Shown: positions 26,356-37,994 of the stretch, one piece after another
How the letters are laid out: each line of letters starts with the position of its first letter
Numbering within the stretch: position 1 is the first letter of the stretch
DNA from: Paramacrobiotus metropolitanus
Lineage: Eukaryota; Tardigrada; Eutardigrada; Parachela; Macrobiotidae
Length of the DNA: 64,000 nt
NCBI RefSeq assembly: GCF_019649055.1
Contig: NW_026570290.1
Location: forward strand, 558,001-622,000
Direction: 5' to 3'
The notes under the pieces: model-generated
Database searches by the model: none
What the model was told of the DNA's origin: nothing
The model's input: only the letters and a program-made list of their open reading frames with translations
Translations under genes and position numbers: made by a program

Positions 26356-26565
26356 ATTGATGTTATCTTTTTCACTATGAATCGCGAATATCGTTCCATC
26401 CTTAGGCAATGGATGCTTTCTCTTCAGTGCCTGAAGTGTTGCATTTGCCGTTCGAAAGTCAACCCCAATCAACTCGTCCACCACGACGCCCTACTGCCAG
26501 AAACCCAATCCCATCGAGACTGACCTCTAACTCCATAAAACTGTCATTTAGAAATGTTGGATAGT
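26356..26565 (+). pseudogene. Orphan receptor exon 3 on the plus strand
   Basis: Reads DVIFFTMNREYRSILRQWML, then SLQC and a basic tail, to TAG at 26563. This is the helix-8 exon of the receptor A-C family, in the opposite orientation to the other copies. The frame is open over 70 codons, but no upstream exon 2 was seen on this strand. Probably a duplicated exon or the last exon of a distant or lost gene. Confidence 0.6.
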
Positions 26566-27716
26566 CATTTGACATTTGCGATTTTCGTTTTGAAACTGAT
26601 CTCAGTCTCAATTGCTGGTTTTAAAGCCTCATTACAGTGTATGTAAAATACCGAATGGTTGTCCTCAAGAATATCTTCACTTTGACCTTATAATATGTTT
26701 AGCTAAAAGTTGAAAAACCTGGTGTAACTTCAGCGCAAATCATTAAGAAAATATCAAAATATCAAATTACACCTGCTTAGTTGAAATTTAAGTATTTACT
26801 CCAGGTTGGCTGCAGTATGCAATAAGCTTTCAATTTTATCACCACATTCGAAATGTAAATCCCTTTATGCTTCGACGCAGTGGTGCTCGACACTGCTCGA
26901 TGTGGCCGTTGTTGCCTATATTCCTGGTGCGAAAGGGTTGTCTCTCGTAAAAAGGAGTGGAATGGGACACCTACACCGATTTCCCACGATATCCTAAATG
27001 AAATCGAGAGCGGTACTTGACTGCTTGTCAAACGTAGTGGCGTAGTAAACGTCTTAGGTCTTTTGCTTGGCGTTAATTACACAATTTACAGTGTAAGAAC
27101 ATTAATTTTAACAATAAAAATATTTACATAAGAACATTTACGCGTTATTGACATGAAAGCCGTCAGGAAACGCCATTCGTCTTTCCTGTAACCGGCGTAA
27201 GCTAAATTTCTTTCGGAAATTACGAGTATATATACCTCTGAATGCAGAAAATTATTTCGTGGAATCGTTCATTTCAGTAATAATTATAAATTATAATGTA
27301 CAGTAGAATGGCCGAGAAAAGGATTAATGCATGGGAGGAAGTGGGTGTCACCCCAACACACCCGTAACGCGAAACCGCATTCACGTACCATGAGTGTACT
27401 GCAAATACCATTACAAGTACAGTATTGTTATATGAATACTAACTACATAACCATACACGTTATATGAATACTAACTACATAACCATGCACTGAGATTGTG
27501 GCATCCATATAACGTTGCGCAAAATCGCAATATTGCCTTTTCGAGGCTATCAAAATTTTGCATTCGCAGGTTGAAAGTTGGTGCTGAAAAAAAGCGGCGC
27601 TGGTGAAACTATCAATAGTTTTAAACATGTTTAAAATACCCGTGAAACGCCACAATCATCGCCTCCAGGCCTGGTGCAGTGTACTGTAATTGTAAATGAA
27701 GGGTTTTCGAGCTGCT
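26566..27716. other. Gene-free stretch with a 34-bp tandem duplication
   Basis: GTTATATGAATACTAACTAC and following bases occur twice at about 27427-27488. Otherwise nothing recognisable. Confidence 0.5.
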
Positions 27717-29122
27717 TTATTTCAATGCAAATTCGTGAGTGGTTTTTGTTGCTCTTCGAGAGCTCGTCCTAATCGAGCTGTTGAAATCGGGATCCACTTT
27801 GCCGATGCCGTAGCGCATGAGACGTTGAAGCGAACGAATCCATTTCGCCAACATTGCGCGATATTCGCGGTTCATTCCGAAGAATATTATCTACACACGC
27901 AGAACAAACCTGCCTTACGAGTACGCTAAAAAGTACACGAAGCGAGGACATTCAGTAAGACTACGAGTATTTACGTAAAATGCATTCACAAGTGCATACA
28001 GTTCCTGGCTAAAATGCATCAGCGTCGATACGCTCCGATTATGCTCGGTCAAAATTATGGCACACGCGCATACGTACCGGATTACCAGCGTATCCCAGCA
28101 TGAAAATCAACCGCAGCCACATCGCCAACACCGGCTTCCTCTTCAATAATCCGCTCCGATCAAAAATCGTGATTGCTGTTTGCGGAAAGAAGCAGACACA
28201 ATGCCATACCGCCGTGACGAAGAGTACCACCGCCAGCCGAAACGAGCGCCGATGAAATGGCGAGCTGTGGATAGTGCTCTTCCACCACAATCCCCGCAGT
28301 ACCGTCACATATGCGATAATGTAAGCATAATGCAGTCCGGTAATGCCCAACGGAACATACGTGGACAACACCTGGTTGATTAGATTGGCGGATGGCGAAA
28401 ATGACCGGATGCCGCAGCCGTTTAATGGTGGAACCGTTTCGAAACGGGATCCCCAGCCGAAGACGACCGGTAGGAAAATGCTAAACGAAATCATCCAGGT
28501 GACGACAATCGTAGTGACGTTGACGGTGTACTTGGCCCAATATGTGCGGTAGAAGACGGGGAAACAGATAGCCATCAGCCGGTTCAGCGAGAGAAACGCG
28601 GAGGACCAGTAGCCGGCAGTGCGGAATACGGCAAAGGGCAGCTGGATGAAGGTGCAACCGACCGGACTCATCTTTAAGCAAACAAATAATTAGGTTTTAC
28701 CATAAATATTACTTTTCAGGCTAAAACAATTAAATCTGAAAATTCACAAAGCTTAGAATTCTAAAGTACTTAGTTAAATTAACTAACTTGATTTCAATTA
28801 ACAAAAAATACTTTTTGTTTTAGAATAAAATTTTTATTGGTTAATAATGACATCGTATTTGTCTGAGTACATAAAGAAGGAAATCGGTCTTTTAAAATAG
28901 CAAATTAATCCTTAGGCTTACGGAATATTGCCCATATAGGACTTGCGTGAAATTAATGGGACCAGTAATGCAGCACATAATCAGCTCAACCGCTGTTGCG
29001 TGGACCATTAATAACTTCGTTCCATTGCGGTCGCCGGTAGTCCGTCGTACAGATCGTATCCAGTGCTCCCACACAGCACCCATTAACATAATGCACATGA
29101 CTCCGCCCATGCCGCATACCAC

Positions 29123-32100
29123 CCCCATTAACAATGTTTACGTGAAACCACAAATCTGTGTGTTTCGGGTGAGCGAATCAGAAAAAACGGCATGTGATAC
29201 ACAAAAGTGCATGTCGATTCATTCAAATCACTTTCGCGCCGACTGATAACGTCTGGGCAGTTACATTTCTATCTGATGCAGCAAGAAAGCTGTCGTGATA
29301 GAACATATTTCTTTCGGAAAACACAAAAACCGATTTCAGCTGACAAACATTTGCCGGCAATTGAGCTTTCACATTGCCACTGTCCAAACCCGCATAACAT
29401 GTTTTGCATTATGTGCTGTTTCATTATTTTATTTATGCTTGTACAGAAGCAAAAAGGCTGAAGTTCATACACCTTTACTGTAAAAAATAGTTTTAATTAC
29501 CGTTGCACGTTCACGTGGCATGAGCGTACAACGATGATTAAGCTATACGTTAATTAATGCATATGCATAAGAGTCTGATATGCACTTTACGTCTGGAAAT
29601 CACCCCTCTGCACTAATTAGAATGCATGGCGCTGAACTGTTTATCAAGGATGAACTGTTAAGGACCGAACACAAAACAGTAAACCGTAAACTGCAATATT
29701 GCTGATGGGGTGTTGCGACTGTTTTTATAATCATTACAGCGATTAACTTATAATACTTTACGAAAAGCATTGGCTACATACTTTCTTTTTCTTAATATAG
29801 AAAGGTCATGTACTAATTGTTGACGCATACGCTGCTGATATTCGTGTAAAGCCATGCAGTAATTGAGGATGCAGTTTGTACGTAGGTGCGGTATATACTG
29901 TACGTTGCGACCGCGTACCTTGAAGATTAGGCTTTTCTTATTATTGAATATTTAAGTATTTTTACCTAATAATAATTGACTACGTATTCTGTTCTACTTG
30001 TTTTTTGTATTCCCGACAATTTAAAAATTTCGATTTGCGTACTGGACAAAACATATTCCATGTTGTTCCACTTGTCAAATAATTACAAAAATTGAATACT
30101 GTATGTAATAGTTAAGTATTATTTTACGCAAGCGTGTACACGAGATTAATAAAACCACTTACAGTGGAACCTCCCGACCCTGAACACCCTCTGTACGCAA
30201 TTTCTTGTTCAGGGTTCAGAGGTGTTCAATGGTTTAGAGGTACTGCCCCCAGGGGGGGAGACTTTCTTAGGGGGGCCCCTGGCTGTATATTTATATGTAG
30301 CTAGTTAATAAGCAGATTTTAGGATTTGTGTCGTGCTGGAAAAGGCAACAGGTTAACACGGCAGTTACAACTCAAAAAAATTAAATTTTACTGTTCGTCG
30401 ACCGAAAAATTACTGAAAACAGATTTTTCTGATCAGAGTAAGCAGCGGTCAACTTGTCCGGGACGTATTCCTTGCTCTGATGCTCATTTTAAAAACTAAG
30501 AATTTGTTCACGAAATAAAAATATTAAACGGCAAACTAATGTATACGAATGATCTAAGTGAACACCTTGAACATTTGATCTCCCGGATGTTTTGCTGAAC
30601 TGCTCTGTTCATGTCTGGAGGTCTAATTTACTAAGAAAACATACTGCGGTACATTGCAGAGTGTTCACGGTTCAGAGTTCAGAGGTGTTCAGGGTTCAGA
30701 GGTTCCCCTTAATGTTATACATTACGAGAAGCGCCGGTACGAAAAAAGTTGTTCAAGATTCAGAGGTGTTCAGCGTTCAGGGGTGTTCAAAGTAGGAGGT
30801 TCCACTGTATCGCGCTTTCTAATGTGGAACAATAAAGGGGTGCCGTATCTGTGGTGTCCGGTTCGCAAAATCATATTCTCAAAGTGCCCGGAATGCGAAC
30901 AACATCGATTAACTACAGAGTACACTGAGTACAGTATAATTATGAATAAAACGCTAATTTCATGACATTTTTTCCTAGCATCAAGCATGCTAGCCAGAAC
31001 CGCAACGATCATAATGGCTGTTTCACTGTATTTTCCCGTAGCGGTGGCAGCACATAAAACTAAAATCACCATTTACCACTAATTAAATTTCGAAAAGTGC
31101 TGCGCACAGTATTGCTTTTTGACATTCACCGGTTAAAAGACGGCATAATTATCGCAGGCGCGCACGTACGCGTAAGTAATATTGATGCGAAAAAAGCATC
31201 TTATCTGTAATTCACACAGAGTCGAGCATAACGGCTGCGGATTCAATGCGCTGCTACAATGCGCGCTGGAAAACTTGTCAGTGATACACCAAGTCCAACT
31301 TGACTTTTCATTCGAACGCTTCTGCACCGCATTGCACAATATAAAATATTTTGTTAATCCGCTGCTATGTATTCGAAATTTAACTATCCGGCAGCTGCTA
31401 ATTAATATGAGCTAATGTATTAGCAAAATTTGCAACATTCTCTCATGCATTCAGTCAAAGATATTTACACCGTTTCGACGACGTTTACATCGTTATTTTA
31501 CATCGTTTCAACCGTTCTTTCTTGGCAGTGATAGCTGCCGTGCAGCTGTATCATCTGTTATCACGATAATGTGCAATGCGCTTTTATTGCCTAATTGCAT
31601 CATAATCAAAGTGCAGCCGTAGTGCTATCAAGTAAGGATGGGCTGATGCCGATGGATTGTTACCGGCCTTACGCACAGAAAACTGGGAGTTTGTTAAATT
31701 TCCAGGGAGGAGTATTCCGTTGAAAATTAAATCAGCTGTTTATCACAGTATGTTAATTATGTACACGTTTTTTACCGTTTTATCAATCGCGAACTAGTAA
31801 TCCGCTCAGACACAAGTTGAAGTAGGCAACAATCACACCTGCGCTCAAATCGTCAATGAAAACTTTGACTTACCACAAAACAAATGCAAAAAAATCATAA
31901 TTAGTAATACACATACTTAAAAGACAGTCCCAACGTTTTCCGTGCGACCAGGATTTATGCGATTTTTACCGGTATACTGCATGTCCAACTTCGACAAAAT
32001 TTGTATCGTTACAGAATTTGTTTTTTTCTGCCAAAAAAGTGCTGATTTAAGGGGTACTGTGACCCACGCGAACTACGGGTGACTACACATGTGGATTCAA

Positions 32101-32142
32101 GTACCGAAATAAATATTAATCACCTATTTACTTTTAATGGGG
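29123..32142. mobile_element. 3.0 kb insertion in receptor C exon 1 (3-bp target duplication)
   Basis: The insert begins CCCCATTAA and ends TTAATGGGG. It is flanked by CAC at 29120-29122 and 32143-32145. Removing one CAC restores the receptor frame, which fixes both borders. Only about 9 bp of the ends match strictly. No transposase frame was found in it, so it looks non-autonomous. It carries a nested pogo-like MITE at 30162-30807. Superfamily uncertain; a 3-bp duplication would fit, for example, PIF/Harbinger- or CACTA-type elements. Confidence 0.7.
30162..30807. mobile_element. Pogo/Tigger-like MITE
   Basis: Ends CAGTGGAACCTCC and GGAGGTTCCACTG, flanked by TA on both sides (30160-30161 and 30808-30809). 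The interior has repeated GTTCAGAGGTGTTCAGGG motifs near each end. CAGTGGAACCTC termini with a TA duplication are typical of pogo/Tc1-like elements. No transposase. Confidence 0.85.
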
Positions 32143-32289
32143 CACCATAGACACTGCATACCAGACTCGAAGTTCACTCTGGAAGTTAATTTGGACATCG
32201 AAACTCCCATTGCCGCTTCGGTTGAACATCGAACCATTGAATAAAAACACATTAGGGCTAATGTTGGTTGCATTCTGAATAAGCATCAT

Positions 32290-35001
32290 ATCGAAAAGGG
32301 CACCGTCGGTCAGTTATTCACAGCGTCGGTACGTTGCAAGGGTTTCACAAGAAGCCGATTAAATTATGCCAGAGCGAAGCAAATGAAAACATCTCGAATG
32401 AAATAAACGGTGAAAGTTGTTTACAAATGTTTATTATATAGCGTCTGGAGATGATGCGCCTTGGCAGAAAAACGCTTCCAAAACAAAGTAATAGACAATT
32501 TGTTAAGTAACAAAACCAGGCAACAAACAAGGTCAGAATGATTGTCAAAAATGTCCACCCGGGAGAATAGGATCGCCGTGATTTTCCTGCAAGACGTTAA
32601 TGCTGATTAAGCCCACTCCCGGCACCGGTCATTCACAACGGCTTAGCGACAGGCGTCACTGGATGCTGCTGCTCACGGAGATCGGTTTAACTGATTAAAA
32701 AAGGATTGTTGGCGCGAGAATCACTGGCGTGCGGTAAAGTCTGTAAGCGTGCGTGGTTACTTCTGCCGGCTTCCATTTGTCTTTGTGCGATTCAGTTGGG
32801 AAGAATAAAGTTCGTAATTAACCTTTAGACGCTGCGCTGGTAAACAAGGCGTGAAGGGTTGTACTTTATACGGAGATGTCAGATTAAAGACATGGTATCT
32901 GTACTCTAAAATCCTGTGTTTCAGAACTGTGCCAGCTGGCGTGCATCTCAACTAGATTTTGGCTTGATTAAATCGTTAATAATTACTGTGACCTTTTTCT
33001 TTTACAATGCAGTGACGGAATGCGTAGTATGCAAAAGCGAATCACTAATAATAAAATCCACTTCGTACAGCTTACGCAGTTGTCCTGAGTATCTTCTTCT
33101 TTTAGATACGAAGAAATGCAAACGTTAGGGTGCGGTTTCAACAGTGCTTGTCATGCTAAGCTGACAGATACTAATCGAAAAATTTCCGGGGAAAATATTT
33201 ATTAAAAAGTATTCCCCTGCTCTTAAATACCACCGGTGTATTAACCTGCTAGAGGCATTTTAGTAACAAGTAATAGGGACTTTGCGTGTTACAGAGAATT
33301 AAAAACCATCTAATTCAGTTTTTTCCGGTTCATTCAATTAATTTTTTAGCCATCAAAGGGAAGTTAATTTTATGCATTTGTTAGAGAGCATTTCGAAATA
33401 CTAGTTCTACACAAATGGAGACACACCAATTATCCAATACAAGGTTATACAGTACAACAACTGAATATATAATCCCACCTTCCAATAATTCGCGGAATCT
33501 TTCATTAATTTTGCGATTTACGTTCGCGGTCTGTTTATTACGAAGAGACCGGACGTCAAGTATAAAACCACTGCAAAATAGCTTGCAGTTAACTAATACC
33601 GATCCGATCAGTGCGGAATAAAATCAAGGTTAAAAAAGCAGTTCATATTTTTCAAAAGCATTTTTAATACCCAGAGAGTTTTTACATATATTTGGACTGT
33701 TGGTCTTTTATCAGCTGGCACAAGGAACATGCCGCTTTCCAAAACCTATGCATCCGCTCCGATGGTGGTTTGACTGCGCGATGACCTACCGCTTCATGAG
33801 ATAAATCTCGTTTTTCAGTTTGATGGCGGTAACATTTCTGATTCCAGATGTTGCTGGATACTGCTTAAGTCTGAGAAAGAGGAAGAAATACGATACGGTA
33901 TATTTGCAATGTTATTAACTAACACCATATTTATGGTATATTTGTAATGCTGTTTACTTTCATATGTTCGAGCAAATACGTACAGTAATGGCTGCTTATT
34001 GCCAGTAGCAGTGATCATGTTGCGTTTCCATATCATCGCGCTGTACATTTAGATCTAGATCTGTATTCTGTAGTATTAAAATCGCAAATTCTGTATCTTA
34101 TTCTTATGTAACGACATGTATACAGAAAACAGAAAGCCATAATCTTTGGGTGCCAACCACAAGACCAAAGCAGATCCTTTGGTAAAAGAGCATATCTTGT
34201 GTTGAGCGCGCTTTAAGGATTGTCACATATGAATTAGTAATAAGGACAATAAGACACAGCATCTGGCCGTTGTCAACAAAATCGAAAAAAAAGTTGACGC
34301 GGAATTATGAAGATTACCTGCATTGTACGACTTCCCGGATAATCTTTATCTCACCATGGTCAGATGCTGCAGCGCGCACAGTAGACAGTGATATTCAAGA
34401 GATGATGAAAGCAGTTATACATATTTCTTGCATCATCGCATAACACACCTGCACATCCGTAGGTGTTGTTGTTTATTATTTCGGCAACCTTGATCAACAC
34501 CTCCAAATCCTCTGCGCCCTTTGCAATCAAATCTAAAAGTGCTGGCATTGAGCATACCAATACACCACTGATTTATAATCATCATCACTGACATCACATC
34601 ATTAGTTTTCTTCACTGTAGCTGGTTTAAAACGTCAACGCTTGTGGTTCAGTTCGAGCATCGTCACAATTTTTGCCTTCCGACGACCTACTGGCACTCAC
34701 ACGTCCCATTGTTTTTTTCTTGGGAAAGTATATATGTAGCCATCGCGCGCGGGAAACTGACTTTAATGTATAAATGCGAACTCGAACTCCCAGGGCGTCG
34801 CTGGTGGCCTCGTAGTAAAACCAGATCCTTACTATTAAAACTATTACTATTAAAATTACTATCCCTTTACTATCAAATTCTGCTGTATTTACAGTCTATC
34901 TGTATGAATCATTTGATTTGCATTTCATTATTTATTTGTGGTCCAACATCAGCCGAACATGTGTACAAAGTACTCCCGTAATAATTAGGTATAAGAAGAT
35001 A
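32290..35001. other. Gene-free stretch left of the viral element
   Basis: No recognisable gene on either strand; open frames up to about 110 codons have no family resemblance. AT-rich with simple ACTATTAAA repeats at 34,826-34,860. Confidence 0.5.
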
Positions 35002-35056
35002 TATTTTTCCCCACCCTCTTTTTCTTTTTTTTTTGTATGAACATGAATGAACATGA
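35002..35056. repeat. Left terminal inverted repeat of the Polinton-like element
   Basis: TATTTTTCCCCACCCTCTTT plus a T-run, then GTATGAACATGAATGAACAT. The reverse complement occurs at 61523-61566; the left copy has an extra T-rich stretch of about 9 bases. No 6-bp target duplication could be matched outside the repeats, so the outermost bases are provisional. Confidence 0.75.
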
Positions 35057-35077
35057 TAGCAGATTTATTCATGATAT

Positions 35078-36301
35078 TTACAAGTGAAAAAATAAATTAT
35101 CAGGAACATTGGTAGCCGGACAGTTGGGCTTCTTACATAAGTGATCCCAACGCGGATCAGAGAGAGGCTCAAAATTTCTAAGTTCACATTCGCAGTAATA
35201 ACATTGAACACAGTCTAGTGAACCAAAATGAAAAAATCCATTTCCAGCTAATTCCATGGGTGAGGGTTTGAGATGTGGCCAACCTTTGAACGACTCCAAA
35301 CGTGATCCTAAAGTGCTGTAGTTGCCGAAATCATCAATTTTGCGATCGGTTAGGGTGTTGCTGGCATGTTCGGCAAGTTTGTCGGCTAGCGTAATACTGT
35401 TCTTATAGCCGTCACACAGTTCAAACCACGTCGATGGTATGCTTTTGAGACCGTGCCAAGCTCCGGCAATAGCGCCCGCTAGGGTTGCGATTCCGTCCGT
35501 ACATCCACCAACACGTAGTGTAAGTGCCATGGTTGATTCGAAAGCATTTTTAGGCGATAGATCAGCTCCTTTGATCACGCAATAAATAGCCATAGGTACA
35601 GCTTGCAGTCCCGAGGAATCATTGCCAAGGGCTTTCACCACAACACTTGTCTCTTGAGACAGCAGAGTTTTTATGTGCACTAATTTTGATTGATACAGCT
35701 GAAGGCTAACGCCTGAGTCACACAGAGTGATTAGCATGTCCAGAAACTGTGCGGGAGTTAAGTTGGGATATTGCAATGCTACGGCAATAGCGTAGGCTTG
35801 AAGCTCACATGCCCCGTAAGCTTCCATCGTAGGATGTGTAAGTTCGGCGACGTTACGTACGTTGCGGATCATTATTTCTGTCTGATGTTTGAAGTACAGT
35901 GGATACGCTGAAATCCACGCAGCAGGACCGTATCCTTTTTGGTATACACGTGGTACGATTTTATTCGGCAATGTGTCAAGGGATTCATAATTGCTCCACT
36001 TCCAGTGATGTATTATATCTTTTAGCTTTCCAAAAGCCGAACGTATGACGGGGTGTGCATTGTAATATGCGTCAACGCATGCACGAGCGGCACTCGCTGT
36101 ATCATAACCACCGTCATTTAACAATGCGTTACCAAGCGCGTTTGTTAATACAGTTTTTTCACGATGAGAGCGGTAATCTCGAGTATCAACAAACATTTGC
36201 GCTACCTTATGGACAATACCATTGTATGCCTTCAAAGGAGCGCACAAGCATTCCCCGAGTAGGCCGCCGACTAAGCAACCGCGAAACTGATCTTTCTCCA
36301 T
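35078..36301 (-). CDS. ADP-ribosylglycohydrolase-like protein fused to a C-terminal BIR domain
   Basis: 407 aa, intact. Residues 5-320 follow the ADP-ribosylglycohydrolase (DraG/ARH) layout, enzymes that remove ADP-ribose from proteins. FRGCLVGGLLGECLCAPLKA stands at the N-terminal family motif, GPAAWISAYPL at the GNGAAMR-type motif, and RVGGCTDGIATLAGAIAGAW at the metal-binding GGDTDT motif. Here DTDT reads CTDG and the early GD reads GE, so catalysis may be lost or altered. Residues about 345-400 form a BIR zinc domain with exact CX2C-X16-H-X6-C spacing (CYYC, DHLCKKPNC). BIR domains occur in apoptosis inhibitors. The start is the only upstream ATG, and a TATTTAAG box lies at 36341-36348. 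AATAAA on this strand is at 35064-35069. A suppressor of host ADP-ribose signalling or cell death is plausible but inferred. Confidence 0.8.
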   Translation of the reverse strand: MEKDQFRGCLVGGLLGECLCAPLKAYNGIVHKVAQMFVDTRDYRSHREKTVLTNALGNALLNDGGYDTASAARACVDAYYNAHPVIRSAFGKLKDIIHHWKWSNYESLDTLPNKIVPRVYQKGYGPAAWISAYPLYFKHQTEIMIRNVRNVAELTHPTMEAYGACELQAYAIAVALQYPNLTPAQFLDMLITLCDSGVSLQLYQSKLVHIKTLLSQETSVVVKALGNDSSGLQAVPMAIYCVIKGADLSPKNAFESTMALTLRVGGCTDGIATLAGAIAGAWHGLKSIPSTWFELCDGYKNSITLADKLAEHASNTLTDRKIDDFGNYSTLGSRLESFKGWPHLKPSPMELAGNGFFHFGSLDCVQCYYCECELRNFEPLSDPRWDHLCKKPNCPATNVPDNLFFHL

Positions 36302-36718
36302 TTTCTTTGCAAATGATAATTGTTTAACACAATTCCAGCTCTTAAATATGGTCAGAAAAAACAGCTAGCCCCCCGGTTTAATTTCTGACCAATCCCAACG
36401 CTCATTTCCAAATATTTTTCCGATTTTCCGAGGTACGTCACAGGCTGTTTGACCAATCAATATGGTAACGCAGTGTATGGGGGTGTAGTTTTTTTCGATT
36501 TTTCAACCAATCATCGACATAGTAAACTGTTTCAAGTTTGCCAGTGACGTATGTGTGAAAAAGGCGGGGTTATGCGAGAATTTACAACCAATGAGGGGAG
36601 AGTTTGGCTTCCTCGGAAACAATTCGCGAGTATAAAAGCGACGCGGCTGAGCTTTTCCAAATCATTCTGCAAAAAAGTTGAGAGCAAGTTCTATCATCAT
36701 AATATCACGAGAGCAAAA
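36302..36718. promoter_or_regulatory. Divergent promoter at the left end of the element
   Basis: A 417-bp gap between a minus-strand and a plus-strand gene. The plus-side TATA box TATAAAAG is at 36631-36638, about 80 bp before the next ATG; the minus-side TATTTAAG is at 36341-36348. Four CCAAT boxes (in GACCAAT or AACCAAT context) lie between about 36386 and 36595. Confidence 0.6.
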
Positions 36719-37149
36719 ATGGATCTCGCACGTATTTTGGATGTTGTCGGTGATCATGACGGCTACACTGTATACAAAGTCAATAGTGTGGTAAGTCTGT
36801 TCTGGAATGCTAAAGAAGTACGGGCATTTCTTGTGTTCGAAGCGAATGCGGATGCTGAGGGCTTGCGTAAAGCATTGAATAAAGGGATCCGATTCGGATA
36901 CAATGAAATATCTTGAAGAACGGACATCTGAAAGACACGCTGGATCACGCAGCATCCGAAGGCAAACAGGAGAAAATGAAATTCGATGGCCCCGCCTGCC
37001 TGGAGTTGACTCTGAAGGTGCACGAGAAGTACGGGCGTACGATCAGGTTTTCTCAACCAGGGCGCTCTGTTCAACTGCCATACATGGGATTCATTGATGT
37101 GGCCCGAATCCTGGACGATAGTTTTAAAGCGCAAGCACTTATTGTTTAA
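36719..37149 (+). CDS. Unknown Polinton-associated protein, frame-shifted
   Basis: The first segment, 36719-36916, starts MDLARILDVVGDHDGYTVYK just after the TATA promoter. The second segment, about 36907-37149, is in another frame (LKNGHLKDTLDHAASEGKQE, ending DDSFKAQALIV). The frame changes by one base in an A-run near 36906. Both parts have similar codon use and together would span about 140 codons, so one gene with a break is likelier than two. Not recognised. The motifs (I/V)DVARILDD and LARILDVV occur near both ends of the product, hinting at an internal repeat. It is the first gene of the rightward cluster. Confidence 0.45.
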
Positions 37150-37227
37150 CTGCGCTTTTTGGTTTTAACATTTTAAAATTGTTGTTGTTGTTGTTATTCT
37201 TGTTTATTACGTGTTAACTCCCTTTTT

Positions 37228-37904
37228 ATGCGAAAAAAAAGGCTGAAAAACGCCGTTATTTGCGACAGTCTCAGCAGTGAAGTATATAAAGCCTTCTTGC
37301 TGACACTGTTGCAAGTAATGCGTTCAGTCATGGAAATCCACAACGTTATTCTGGCGGTGCAGTTCAACGAGGAAGTTGATCTTCAGCAAGTCCTGGAAGT
37401 TTTCGGGAAACATGCTACGAAGGTGAAAAATTTTAACGCAGTCAACATTAGACTAATAGGGCAGTCACATACATTCTGCCAGATTTTCCAAAATGGCAAG
37501 GCAATCGTAATAGGTGGTAAGTCCGTTGAAGAATCGAATGGACTGTTAGAACAGTATTTGCGAATGTTGATTGTAAATTGTATCGACGTTACTATTAAGG
37601 AGCGCTTTGTGGCAAATATAGTCTGTACGTACGCTATAACAGTGAAATAATAAATTTGAACAAGCTGTATAGCCAAATTTTAAAACAAAAGCCAACGGGT
37701 ATCGCATTCTTCTATGAACCTGAGCTGTTTCCAGCCATCAAACTACGGTTCCCATTATTGAAAACTACCGTTAACGTTTTCCATACTGGAAAGTGTGTAA
37801 TTCTGGGAGCGAGATCACTGTTGCAGATTCAACGCACAATTGAACAAACAAAAAACCTCCTTGAAAATTACACCACTTCGGTGTCGAAGAAACGAGAAAT
37901 CTAA
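37228..37904 (+). CDS. TATA-binding-protein (TBP)-like protein, frame-shifted between its two repeats
   Basis: TBP binds promoter DNA as a saddle made of two repeats and nucleates transcription initiation. Segment 1 (37228-37650) holds repeat 1: IHNVILAVQF, then KNFNAVNIRL, CQIFQNGKAIVIGGKSVEES and a helix. Segment 2 (from about 37645 to 37904) holds repeat 2: FFYEPELFPAIKLRFPLLKT, NVFHTGKCVILGARS and a final helix. YEPELFP and the GK..-(T/G)GA(K/R)S signatures are hallmarks of TBP. Phe is present at all four positions that insert into DNA (NFNAV, QIFQNGK, ELFPA, NVFHTGK). The frame changes by one base in AAATAATAAA at about 37645-37655. About 225 codons in all, with little N-terminal extension. 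It lies between the unknown gene and the packaging ATPase on the same strand, so it belongs to the element, not the host. Family call by eye, but with many matches. Confidence 0.8.
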
Positions 37905-37994
37905 ACATTTCAGAAACACCATTTGAGAGTTTTTGTGATCGAATATACTGTGAAGTGTTCGATAGTTAGCAGACTAAGTCAGGAGAAATTTAAA

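Larger units (their letters stand above)
27717..32289 (-). pseudogene. Class A GPCR, receptor C, exon 1 split by a 3.0 kb insertion
   Basis: Same three-exon layout as receptors A and B. Exon 3 is 27717-27890 (57 codons plus TAA) and exon 2 is 28078-28671 (198 codons). Exon 1 lies in two pieces, 28922-29122 and 32146-32289 (ATG at 32289). The two pieces sum to 345 bases, a whole number of codons, and the 370-residue total equals its sister genes. Donors are TCC|GTAAGC and CCG|GTACGT. Exon 2 carries SLNRLMAIC, NGCGIRSF, AVWHCVCFFP and GYAGNP. Exon 3 begins IIFFGMNREYRAM. The inserted DNA interrupts TM1. Unless the insertion is spliced out, the receptor is inactive. Apart from the insertion the exons show no stop or frameshift, so disruption is recent. 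Confidence 0.8.
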
